A stretch of 64,000 nt of DNA, taken from the NCBI RefSeq assembly GCF_020181035.1, contig NZ_JAIQYY010000009.1:62001-126000 (forward strand), in the 5' to 3' direction. Position 1 is the first letter of the stretch, and every line of letters starts with the position of its first letter. Shown here one piece after another: positions 8,302 through 16,160 of the stretch. The position numbers and the translations under genes are program-made. The notes beneath the pieces were generated by a model. The model worked only from the letters and a program-made list of their open reading frames with translations. It was not told the origin of the DNA and made no database searches. The DNA comes from Streptomyces sp. CoH27 (GTDB lineage: Bacteria > Actinomycetota > Actinomycetes > Streptomycetales > Streptomycetaceae).

Positions 8302-9294
8302 ATGCGTGCGGTGCGGATCGAGGAGTTCGGCGGGCCCGAGGTGCTGGTGCCGGTGGAGGTGCCGGACCCGGTGCCCGGTCCGGGACAGGTGCTGGTGCGG
8401 ATCGCGGCGGCCGGCGTGAACCGCGCGGACGCGCTGCTGCGCGCAGGTTCCTATCACCGGGCGGGACGGCCCCCGCTGATCCCGGGCGCGGAGGCGGCCG
8501 GCACGGTGGCCGCGCTGGGCGAGGGTGTGACCGGATTCCGTGTCGGGCAGCCGGTGATCGCGTTCGGCGGCGCCGAATCGCCCGGCTACTACGCCGAGTC
8601 GGCCGCGGTCTCCGCCCGGCAGGTGGCCGCACGGCCCGACGGGCTCGACCCGGTCGAGGCGGCGACCCTGCCCATCGCCTGGCTCTCCGCCTGGTACTGC
8701 CTGCGCAGGCTGGCCCAGGTCACCGCGGGGGAGACCGTCGTGGTCAAGGCCGCGGCGAGCGGGGTCGGCACCGCGGCCGTGCAGATCGCCGCCGAGGCCG
8801 GCGCCCGGGTCGTCGCCCTCGCGGGCTCGGCCGAACGGTCCGCGTGGGCAGGGGAGTTCGGGGCCGCCGACGTCGTCGACACGTCCCGGCACACCGACGA
8901 CGGGGAGGTCGAGGAGGTGCTGCGGCTGACCGGCGGGCGCGGCGCCGACGTCGTCCTCGACACCGTGGGCGGCCCGTCCCTGCGGCGGAGCCTGTGCGAG
9001 ACCGCGCACGGCGGCCGGGTCGTCTCCCTCGCCAACGTGGCTCTGGCGCCGACCACCCTGGACACCCGCGACTTCTACCCCAAGAACATCGCGATCCTCG
9101 GCTTCCAGCTCACCAACCTGCAGATCCACGGCTACGATCCCCGCCCCGACCTGCGCGAACTCGCCGAGCGCGTGGCCGCGGGCCGCTACCGGGTGCCGGT
9201 CGAGACGGTACTGCCGCTGGAGCGGGCGCGGGAGGCGCACGAGCGGCTGGAGAGCCGGGGCAACCGGGGCAAGATCGTGCTCAGCATGGCGTGA
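8302..9294 (+). CDS. Zinc-type alcohol dehydrogenase / quinone oxidoreductase (MDR family)
   Basis: A 330-residue medium-chain reductase. The N-terminal GroES-like domain has the family opening MRAVRIEEFGGPEVL and GVNRADALLRAG. The Rossmann domain carries the NADPH-binding glycine motif AASGVGTAAVQIA and GADVVLDTVGG. The cysteine and histidine zinc ligands of true alcohol dehydrogenases are absent, which fits a QOR-type quinone or enone reductase. It faces the CGNR regulator across three operator dyads, so it is likely inducible, perhaps by an electrophile it detoxifies. Confidence 0.85.
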   Translation: MRAVRIEEFGGPEVLVPVEVPDPVPGPGQVLVRIAAAGVNRADALLRAGSYHRAGRPPLIPGAEAAGTVAALGEGVTGFRVGQPVIAFGGAESPGYYAESAAVSARQVAARPDGLDPVEAATLPIAWLSAWYCLRRLAQVTAGETVVVKAAASGVGTAAVQIAAEAGARVVALAGSAERSAWAGEFGAADVVDTSRHTDDGEVEEVLRLTGGRGADVVLDTVGGPSLRRSLCETAHGGRVVSLANVALAPTTLDTRDFYPKNIAILGFQLTNLQIHGYDPRPDLRELAERVAAGRYRVPVETVLPLERAREAHERLESRGNRGKIVLSMA

Positions 9295-9303
9295 ACGGCG
9301 GTG

Positions 9304-9798
9304 TCACGCGTCCAGCTTGTCGAGGAAGGCGTGCACGTTGGCCGTAGCGCGGGCGATCTGCTCATCGACCGTCAGGCTCTCCTCGATCCGGATCCCGGAC
9401 TCCGGGATCTTCCGCCCCCGCACATACAGGGAACACGCCAGGTCGGTGCACATGTACAGGCCGGCCGAGTTGCCCTCGCGGCCCGCCGGTCCCGCCTTCC
9501 GTGCGGTCATCAGCGTCACCCCGCCGCGCGGATGCGTGGTCAGGCACACCGAGCACATGCTGCGGTGCAGAAAACCGCGCTGCGCGGCCTGGAAGCGCAG
9601 GGTGACGCCCACGAGCCGGTCGTCCCGTTCGATGACCAGATAGCTGCGGTCGGGCGCGCCCGGATCCCGCCAGCCGAGGAAGTCCAGGTCGTCCCACGGG
9701 CGTTCACCGAGATCGCGCGGGACTGCCAGCCGCTTGGCCTCACCCTTCGAGCAGTTGACGAAGGAATTGCGGATGTCCTGCTCGGTGAGCGGTTTCAT
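9304..9798 (-). CDS. FBP-domain protein (FusB-like treble-clef zinc finger)
   Basis: A 164-residue protein of the FBP family. An N-terminal helical part (LTEQDIRNSFVNCSKGEAKRL) precedes a C-terminal domain with a four-cysteine zinc site, C-S-V-C then C-T-D-L-A-C (C-x2-C and C-x4-C). The same layout occurs in FusB-type proteins, which bind elongation factor G and rescue it from fusidic acid; whether this protein binds EF-G is untested. AAGGA sits 9 bases before the ATG. The gene ends 9 bases from the oxidoreductase and is divergent from the DUF3626 gene. Confidence 0.8.
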   Translation of the reverse strand: MKPLTEQDIRNSFVNCSKGEAKRLAVPRDLGERPWDDLDFLGWRDPGAPDRSYLVIERDDRLVGVTLRFQAAQRGFLHRSMCSVCLTTHPRGGVTLMTARKAGPAGREGNSAGLYMCTDLACSLYVRGRKIPESGIRIEESLTVDEQIARATANVHAFLDKLDA

Positions 9799-9851
9799 GG
9801 GGGAGTCCTTCTGGATGCGTCGGGGAAACAATGGATTGTCGTCGGGCGTAT

Positions 9852-9868
9852 ACCTAGGGGGTCTAGGT
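9852..9868. promoter_or_regulatory. ACCTAG-N5-CTAGGT dyad between FBP and DUF3626 genes
   Basis: A perfect 6-base inverted repeat with spacer GGGGT lies in the 108-base divergent intergenic region. CTAG is rare in such GC-rich DNA, so two copies in one dyad stand out. It is a likely operator, but no dedicated regulator is adjacent. Confidence 0.4.
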
Positions 9869-9906
9869 TCACGGCTAGCGTACGTAGCCAAGGGGAGGGT
9901 GGGCCA

Positions 9907-10818
9907 ATGGATTTCCGGTGCGGGCTGCCGCCGCGCGCCCGGCGGGCGCTGGACCATGTCGCGGCCGGGGTGTCCGGCCCACCGCTCGACCCCGCACTGC
10001 GCATCACCCTGAACTTCCACCCCGACCGGATCTCCGCCGGACTGCCCATCCTGGCGGCGCTCGCCCAGGACGGCGCGTACCACTCGCAGTACGTCACGGG
10101 CACCAGCAACGGCGGCCTCACCGCGCACCCGGGCGGCGACCGCACACGCTGGGAGAGCCGGATCTTCGGGGGCGCGTACGACGACGCGCCCCCGGCCGAG
10201 CGGCCGGTGTACGGTGCGCTGGACTTCCGCCACCAGGTCGTCGGCGCCGCCCCGCGCTTCGGCTCCTCGCACCTCCGGCTCACCGGGGCGGTCCTGGAGC
10301 GGGCCACCTTCTGCTATCCGGACAGCGCGGCCGAGCCCGCCGACTTCGGGGTGGCCGCGGCGATGCCGCTGATCGCGCTCGCCGAGGCCGACGAGCAGGA
10401 CCCGCTGAACGACTACATCGAGAGCCATGTCCACGCCGGTGTCCTGCTGGCCAGGGACGTCGAGGCACTCGTCCTCGACGCGAGCTACCGGGGCACCCCG
10501 GTCGAGACGGCGGCCCGGCGCCTGCCCTTCCCGCTCGACTGGCACCCCGGCTACCGGCTCACCGTCACCGCACTGCGCCGCCACGCCGGATACCGGGGTC
10601 CGCAGTACGCCGACCTCGGCGCGTCCGTCGCCGAGCGCGGACTGCTCACCCCCCGCGTCCTCGGCGACGCGGCCCGCAGCGGACGCTACGCACTCCAGGA
10701 CCTGAAGATGGTCTGGCACATCCTGGCCCGCTTCGGGGCATCGGAGGGCGCGGGCACGGCGTACGCGGCGACGGCGGCGGGTGACGCGACGGTGGCCGGC
10801 TCCGGGGCGGCCGGCTGA
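9907..10818 (+). CDS. DUF3626 domain-containing protein
   Basis: A 303-residue soluble protein matching the DUF3626 family, which has no established function. Recognisable stretches are LRITLNFHPDR, YHSQYVTGTSNGGLTAHPGGDRTRWESRIFGGAYD, FGSSHLRLTGAVLERATFCYPDS and ESHVHAGVLLARDVEALVLDASYRGTPVE. The conserved His, Asp and Arg residues suggest an enzyme, possibly related to toxin-like ADP-ribosyltransferase folds, but I cannot confirm that. AGGGGAGG precedes the ATG. The tail after about residue 285 is Ala/Gly-rich and probably disordered. Confidence 0.7.
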   Translation: MDFRCGLPPRARRALDHVAAGVSGPPLDPALRITLNFHPDRISAGLPILAALAQDGAYHSQYVTGTSNGGLTAHPGGDRTRWESRIFGGAYDDAPPAERPVYGALDFRHQVVGAAPRFGSSHLRLTGAVLERATFCYPDSAAEPADFGVAAAMPLIALAEADEQDPLNDYIESHVHAGVLLARDVEALVLDASYRGTPVETAARRLPFPLDWHPGYRLTVTALRRHAGYRGPQYADLGASVAERGLLTPRVLGDAARSGRYALQDLKMVWHILARFGASEGAGTAYAATAAGDATVAGSGAAG

Positions 10819-10848
10819 CAACGTGGGCGCGCCCCCGCGCACCCGGAG

Positions 10849-11538
10849 TCAACAACGGTGGCTCGCTCCGCCCCGGCCCTGTTCCCCCTCCGGCATCCTC
10901 GCCTCCGGGACCCTCGCCTCCGGCGGCCACAACCCCGGCACAAGAACCCCCGACGCATAGGCGCGGGCCACCAGTTCGGTGCGGTTCGCCGCACCCCAGC
11001 GGGCCGACAGGCGGCGCAGGTGATAGGTGACACCGTCCTTGCTGAGGCCCAGTGCGCGGGCGGCGGCGGCCGTGTCGGCGCCGCCCGCCAGCAGTGCCAG
11101 GACCTGGCCCTCGACCGGAGTGACGGGGGTCGGCTCCGGCGTGGGCGGCGGCCCGCACTCGCCCTGCACCCGCAGCATCACCAGCAGGGACGGTGTCTCG
11201 TCCACGCTGTCGCTCACCGGGTCCGCCGTCAGCTCCCCGAACCGCTCCACCCCGCCGGGCGCCTGCCAGCGCACCGACACCTGGTAGCGCGAGCGGTGCC
11301 GCAGCCGCAGCGCCTCGGCGATCCGCTCCACCTGGCCGGTCTCCTGCGGGCGGAACAGCTCCAGCACGTCCCGCCCGCGCAGCCGCCCCGGCGTCGTACC
11401 GCACTCCGCGGCCATCGCGGGATTCGCCAGCACCACCTTGCCGTACACATCGCACACCGCGACCGGCACCGACACCCGGTCGAAGACCATCAGGGCCCGG
11501 TTGCGCCAGACGACCGCGTCGGCCCGCCGCAGGTCCAT
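10849..11538 (-). CDS. PAS domain LuxR-type transcriptional regulator
   Basis: A 229-residue regulator. Residues of about 15-125 form a PAS fold (RALMVFDRVSVPVAVCDVYGKVVLANPAMAAECG), and residues of about 140-200 form a LuxR-type helix-turn-helix (PVEGQVLALLAGGADTAAAARALGLSKDGVTYHLRRL). There is no response-regulator receiver domain, so the PAS domain is the likely sensor. The ATG at 11538 has GGGAGG five bases upstream; the GTG two codons earlier lies within that site and is less likely. It is divergent from the self-sufficient P450 and is the best candidate to control it. Confidence 0.8.
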   Translation of the reverse strand: MDLRRADAVVWRNRALMVFDRVSVPVAVCDVYGKVVLANPAMAAECGTTPGRLRGRDVLELFRPQETGQVERIAEALRLRHRSRYQVSVRWQAPGGVERFGELTADPVSDSVDETPSLLVMLRVQGECGPPPTPEPTPVTPVEGQVLALLAGGADTAAAARALGLSKDGVTYHLRRLSARWGAANRTELVARAYASGVLVPGLWPPEARVPEARMPEGEQGRGGASHRC

Positions 11539-11750
11539 GCCCACCTCCCGAGGTGTCGAGCCGCCCCCTCATCCTTGTTCATCGTTCATCCAAGACGAAG
11601 ATCCAGGTCAGCGGCAAACCGCCCGCACCCTGCACCGCGACCGCGAGCCCGGACGCGCGGCCGGCGCAAGACCCGCAACCAAGTTTTGACTGCGGAATCG
11701 TGTAGTGCCGGGGCCCGGGCCCGCGCCGCCGCTCACCCACCCTGGAACGC

Positions 11751-11781
11751 AGTACTCCGTTACCCCGAGTACTCCGTTACC
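11751..11781. repeat. 14-bp direct repeat upstream of the P450-reductase gene
   Basis: AGTACTCCGTTACC occurs at 11751-11764 and again at 11768-11781, a 17-base period, about 22 bases before the P450-reductase start codon. Two identical, closely spaced copies suggest binding by a tandem-site regulator, perhaps the divergent PAS-LuxR protein. Confidence 0.5.
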
Positions 11782-11802
11782 GCGAAAGGCAGTTGGCGCG
11801 CC

Positions 11803-14800
11803 ATGACCCCCACCGCTCCGCACCCCGACCCGGCCGGAACCCTGCCCGGCGTCCCCGTCGTCGACATCACCGCCACCGGTCCCGGCCGCACCCCGATCCA
11901 GCAGGTCATGGAGCTGATGCGCACGCACGGGCCGGTGCTGGTGCGCCGGCTGCACGGGCGGGACGTGACGTTCGTCGCCGACGCCGACCTGGTCGCGGAC
12001 CTCGCCGACGAGGAGCGGTTCGCCAAGCACATCGGGCCCGCCCTGGAGAACGTGCGCGCATTCGCCGCCGACGGCCTGTTCACGGCGTACAACGACGAAC
12101 CCAACTGGGCCAAGGCGCACGACATCCTGATGCCCGCCTTCGCGCTCGGCTCGATGCGCACCTACCACCCGGTCATGCTCAAGGTGGCCCGCCGGCTCAT
12201 CGACGCCTGGGACCGCGCGGCCCGGGACGGGCAGGCCGTGAACGTGCCCGACGACATGACCCGCATGACCCTCGACACCATCGGACTGGCCGGGTTCGAC
12301 TACGACTTCGGGTCGTTCGAGCGGGCCGAGCCGCACCCCTTCGTGGAGTCGATGGTCCGCTGCCTGGAGTGGAGCATGACCCGTCTGGCCCGCACCCCGG
12401 GCCAGGACCACTCCGCCGCCGACGCGGCCTTCCGGCAGGACGCGGACTACCTCGCCCAGGTCGTGGACGACGTCATCGCCTCCCGCGCCGGCACCGACCA
12501 GAGCGGCGCCGAGGACCTGCTCGGACTGATGCTCAGCGCCCCGCACCCCGCCGACGGCACCACCCTGGACGCGGCCAACATCCGCAACCAGGTCATCACC
12601 TTCCTGATCGCCGGCCACGAGACGACCTCCGGCGCGATGTCCTTCGCCCTGTACTACCTCGCCAAGCATCCGGCCGTGCTCCGGCTGGTGCAGCGCGAGG
12701 CCGACGCCCTGTGGGGCGACGACCCCGACCCGGAGCCGACGTACGACGAGATCGGCCGGCTCACCTACACCCGCCAGGTCCTCAACGAGGCCCTCAGGCT
12801 GTGGCCGACGGCCGCCGCCTTCACCCGCAAGGCCCGCCAGGACACCCTGCTCGGCGGCCGGATCCCGCTGCGCGCCGGACAGGCCGTGACCGTCATGGCC
12901 CCGATGCTGCACCGCCAGCCCGTGTGGGGCGACAACCCGGAGCACTTCGACCCCGAGCGGTTCACCGCCGAGGCGGAGGCGGCCCGCCCGGTGCACGCCT
13001 TCAAACCCTTCGGTACCGGCGAACGCGCCTGCATCGGACGGCAGTTCGCGCTGCACGAGGCCACCATGCTGCTCGCCATGCTGGTCCACCGCTACCGGCT
13101 GCACGACCACGCCGACTACCGGCTCCACATCAAGGAGACCCTCACCCTCAAGCCCGAGGGCTTCACCCTCACGCTCACCCCGCGCACCCCCGCCGACCGC
13201 GTCCATGCCCCGCTGCCCGGCGCCCTCCCGGCGCGGACCGAGCAGACCACGGACCCGGACACCCTCCCGGCCCGCGTCCGCCCCGGCACCGGCGCCCTGT
13301 TCCTGCACGGCAGCAACTACGGCACCTGCCGCGCCTTCGCCGCCCAGCTCGCCGACGAGGCCGCCGCCGTCGGCTGCGCCACCGAGGTCGCCGCCCTGGA
13401 CGCGTACGCGGACGGACTGCCCACCGACCGCCCCGTCGTCATCACCGCCGCCTCCTACAACGGCCGCCCCACCGACGACGCCGGCGCCTTCACCGCCTGG
13501 CTGGACAGCACCCCCGACCTGACCGGCGTCACCTACGCGGTCCTCGGTGTCGGCGACCGCAACTGGGCCGCCACCTACCAGCAGGTCCCCACCCGGGTCG
13601 ACGCCCGCCTCGCCGGACTCGGCGCCATCCGGCTGACCGAGCGGGCCGCCGCCGACGCCTCCGGCGATCTCACCGGCACCGTACGGGAGTTCACCGCCCG
13701 GCTGCGCACCGCCCTGCTCGCCGAGTACGGCGACCCCGACGCCACGCGGCCGACCGGGGACGAGCCCGCCCACGCCTACGAGGTCCGCACCCTCACCGGC
13801 GGCCCGCTGGACGCCCTCGCCGAACGCCACGAGCTGGTCCCGATGACGGTCACCGAGGCCTACGACCTCACCGCGCCGGACCACCCCCGCACCAAGCGGT
13901 TCCTGCGCGTCGCCCTGCCCGAGGGCGTCACCTACCGCACCGCCGACCACCTGACCGTGCTCCCCGCCCACGCCCCCGAGCTGGTGGACCGCGCGCTCGC
14001 CGCGTTCGGCCTCGACGCCGACGCCGTGCTGGACATCCGGGCCACCCGCCCGCGCCGCGACAGCCTCGCCGTGGACCGACCGCTGACGGTGCGTCAACTC
14101 CTCACGCATCACGTCGAGTTGCAGGAGCGGCCGACCGCCCGGCAGCTGGCCCTGCTGGCCGAGGCCAACCCCTGCCCGCCCGAGCGCGCCGCCCTCGCCG
14201 CCGTCACCCCGGACGACCCGCGCACCCTCCTGGAGCTCGTCGAGGACAACCCGGCCCTGCGCGGCGCCCTCGGCTGGCCGCTCCTGCTCGACCTGCTGAC
14301 GCCGCTCAAGCCCCGCCACTACTCCGTCTCCTCCTCGCCGGCCGTGGCCCCGGGCCAGGCGGACCTCATGGTCTCCGTGCTCGACGCCCCCGCCCGCTCG
14401 GGCCGCGGCCGTTACCAGGGCACCGGATCCGGCCACCTGGCTGCCCTGAAGCCCGGCGACACCGTGTACGCCCGCGTCCAGCCCTGCCGCGAGGCCTTCC
14501 GGATCGACGGCTCGGCGCCGGTCGTGATGATCGCCGCCGGCACCGGACTCGCCCCGTTCCGCGGCGCCGTGGCCGACCGTGTCACGGCCCGTGCCGCGGG
14601 CGCCGAACTCCCGCCCGCGCTCCTGTACTTCGGATGTGACGCCCCCGACGCCGACTTCCTGCACGCGGACGAACTGCGGGCCGCCGAGACCGCCGGCGCC
14701 GTCTCGCTGCGCCCCGCCTTCAGCGCCGCCCCGCAGAACGGCGCCATGTTCGTCCAGCACCGCATCGCCGCAGAGGCCGACGAAGTCTGGGACCTGCTGA

Positions 14801-14979
14801 ACTCCGGCGCCCGAGTCTACGTCTGCGGCGACGGCTCCCGGATGGCTCCCGGCGTGCGCGAGGCGTTCCGTACCCTGTACCGGGAACGCTCCCACGCTGA
14901 CGAGGCGGCGGCCGAGAACTGGCTGAACTCACTGATGGCGGACGGGCGTTACGTCGAGGACGTGTACGCGGCCGGCTGA
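11803..14979 (+). CDS. Self-sufficient cytochrome P450-NADPH reductase fusion (P450 BM3 type, CYP102)
   Basis: A 1058-residue fusion, close to the 1049 of P450 BM3. Heme domain: I-helix AGHETTSG at 270-277 and FKPFGTGERACIG with ligand C410. The FMN flavodoxin domain starts near 497 (LFLHGSNYGTCR, TAASYNGRPTDD, GDRNWAATYQ). The FAD/NADPH reductase domain follows from about 665, with RHYSVSSSP at 838 and a BM3-like end (GRYVEDVYAAG). It should hydroxylate or epoxidise fatty acids using NADPH without other partners. Streptomyces avermitilis CYP102D1 is a comparable enzyme. The ATG begins the conserved N-terminus, although an open frame runs well upstream; AAAGG lies 13 bases before it. Confidence 0.95.
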   Translation: MTPTAPHPDPAGTLPGVPVVDITATGPGRTPIQQVMELMRTHGPVLVRRLHGRDVTFVADADLVADLADEERFAKHIGPALENVRAFAADGLFTAYNDEPNWAKAHDILMPAFALGSMRTYHPVMLKVARRLIDAWDRAARDGQAVNVPDDMTRMTLDTIGLAGFDYDFGSFERAEPHPFVESMVRCLEWSMTRLARTPGQDHSAADAAFRQDADYLAQVVDDVIASRAGTDQSGAEDLLGLMLSAPHPADGTTLDAANIRNQVITFLIAGHETTSGAMSFALYYLAKHPAVLRLVQREADALWGDDPDPEPTYDEIGRLTYTRQVLNEALRLWPTAAAFTRKARQDTLLGGRIPLRAGQAVTVMAPMLHRQPVWGDNPEHFDPERFTAEAEAARPVHAFKPFGTGERACIGRQFALHEATMLLAMLVHRYRLHDHADYRLHIKETLTLKPEGFTLTLTPRTPADRVHAPLPGALPARTEQTTDPDTLPARVRPGTGALFLHGSNYGTCRAFAAQLADEAAAVGCATEVAALDAYADGLPTDRPVVITAASYNGRPTDDAGAFTAWLDSTPDLTGVTYAVLGVGDRNWAATYQQVPTRVDARLAGLGAIRLTERAAADASGDLTGTVREFTARLRTALLAEYGDPDATRPTGDEPAHAYEVRTLTGGPLDALAERHELVPMTVTEAYDLTAPDHPRTKRFLRVALPEGVTYRTADHLTVLPAHAPELVDRALAAFGLDADAVLDIRATRPRRDSLAVDRPLTVRQLLTHHVELQERPTARQLALLAEANPCPPERAALAAVTPDDPRTLLELVEDNPALRGALGWPLLLDLLTPLKPRHYSVSSSPAVAPGQADLMVSVLDAPARSGRGRYQGTGSGHLAALKPGDTVYARVQPCREAFRIDGSAPVVMIAAGTGLAPFRGAVADRVTARAAGAELPPALLYFGCDAPDADFLHADELRAAETAGAVSLRPAFSAAPQNGAMFVQHRIAAEADEVWDLLNSGARVYVCGDGSRMAPGVREAFRTLYRERSHADEAAAENWLNSLMADGRYVEDVYAAG

Positions 14980-14998
14980 GCCGCGGGGGAGGGGCCCG

Positions 14999-16051
14999 GT
15001 GGGTGACTCAGAGGCCGGAGGTGTGCAGGCTGGGGACGCGCAGGTCAGAGACTCGCAGGTCAGGGACGCGCAGGTCGAGGTCTCCGAGGAGCGGGCCCGG
15101 CGGATCCTGGCCGCGGCGGGCCTGCCGCCGGACCGGCTGGCCGGGGTGCGCCCGCTCGGCGGCGGCACCTACAACAAAGTCGAGGAGCTGCGGCTCACCG
15201 ACGGCGGCCGCTACGTTCTCAAGACCGCGCCGACCGGGCCGGGGCTCCGCTACGAGTCCCGGCTCCTCGCCGCCGAGACGGAGTTCTGCCGCGCCGCCGC
15301 CGAGGCCGGCGTCCCCGCCCCGCGCGCCCTCCACACCGACGACGGTCCCGGCGTTCGCCACACCCTCCAGACCCGCTGCCCCGGCACCCCCTGGGACGAC
15401 TCCCTGACAGGGGCCGAACGAGCAGCGCTGCGCCGGGAATTGGGCGCCCAGGTGGCCCGGCTGCACGAGATCACCGGACCCGCCTTCGGATACCCGTCCG
15501 GCGCGCTCGGCCCGCTCGCCCCCGACTGGCGTACGGCGTTCACCGCGATGCTCGACGCCGTCCTGGACGACGCCCGCCGCTATGCCGCCGAACTGCCGCT
15601 CCCCGCCGACGAGGTGGCGAAGGCGCTCGCGGCCGGGTACGGCGCACTGGACGAGGTCACCGTCCCGCGCCCGGTCCACTTCGACCTGTGGCAGGGCAAC
15701 ATCCTGGTCCACCGCGCCCCCGGCGGACCCCGCATCGGCGGACTCATCGACGGCGAGCGCATGTTCTGGGGCGACCCGGTCGCCGACTTCGTCTCCCTGG
15801 CCCTGCTGGACGACATCGAGAAGGACCGGGACTTTCTCGCCGGCTACCGGGAGGGCGGCGGCCGGGCCGTCTTCGGCCCCGCGGAGCGGATCCGATACGC
15901 CCTGTACCGCGCCTATCTGTACCTGATCATGCTGGTCGAGACGGTGCCGCGGCAGGCCGGGGAGGGGCATGTCCGGTGGGTCCGGGAGACGGTCGCGCCG
16001 CAACTCGTCGCCGCGCTGGACGACATCGCCCGGCTCACACGTGACGCATAG
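14999..16051 (+). CDS. Aminoglycoside phosphotransferase (APH)-family kinase
   Basis: A 350-residue kinase-fold protein. It has a nucleotide-binding start (LGGGTYNKVEELRLTDGGRYVLKTAP), the Brenner catalytic motif HFDLWQGNILV and a metal-binding IDGERMFWGDP in place of the more usual DxD or DFG. Such enzymes phosphorylate small molecules, including aminoglycosides and homoserine-like substrates; the substrate here is unknown. The GTG start follows a purine-rich GGGGGAGGGG. Residues of about 12-27 are a short tandem repeat (DAQVR, DSQVR, DAQVE). It starts 19 bases after the P450-reductase stop, so the two are probably co-transcribed. Confidence 0.8.
   Translation: MGDSEAGGVQAGDAQVRDSQVRDAQVEVSEERARRILAAAGLPPDRLAGVRPLGGGTYNKVEELRLTDGGRYVLKTAPTGPGLRYESRLLAAETEFCRAAAEAGVPAPRALHTDDGPGVRHTLQTRCPGTPWDDSLTGAERAALRRELGAQVARLHEITGPAFGYPSGALGPLAPDWRTAFTAMLDAVLDDARRYAAELPLPADEVAKALAAGYGALDEVTVPRPVHFDLWQGNILVHRAPGGPRIGGLIDGERMFWGDPVADFVSLALLDDIEKDRDFLAGYREGGGRAVFGPAERIRYALYRAYLYLIMLVETVPRQAGEGHVRWVRETVAPQLVAALDDIARLTRDA
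15035..15079 (+). repeat. Three in-frame 15-bp tandem repeats
   Basis: Consecutive units of the form GAC(G/T)CGCAGGTCAGN at 15035-15049, 15050-15064 and 15065-15079 encode DAQVR, DSQVR and DAQVE near the N-terminus of the APH-family kinase. The unit length preserves the frame, so copy number could vary without disrupting the gene. Confidence 0.7.
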
Positions 16052-16063
16052 CGGGCGCAACGA

Positions 16064-16086
16064 CTTAGCTCATAGCGTGAACTAAG
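16064..16086. promoter_or_regulatory. Operator-like dyad upstream of the ROK regulator
   Basis: Arms CTTAGCTCA (16064-16072) and TGAACTAAG (16078-16086) match at 8 of 9 positions around a 5-base spacer. It lies 75 bases before the ROK regulator start, in AT-richer DNA than its surroundings. Autoregulation by the ROK protein is the simplest reading. Confidence 0.5.
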
Positions 16087-16160
16087 GCGGCTGGAAAGTC
16101 GCGTTCCGGCTGCCCGAAAGGGTATGTTGCAGGTCGGGCGGGGTTCGTGAAGGGAGCGGC

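Noticed and set aside
11608..14895. Very long open frame antisense to the P450-reductase gene
   Set aside because: Its translation is Gly/Val/Arg-rich with no domain, and it mirrors GC-rich third positions of a clear P450-reductase. High GC makes such antisense frames common.
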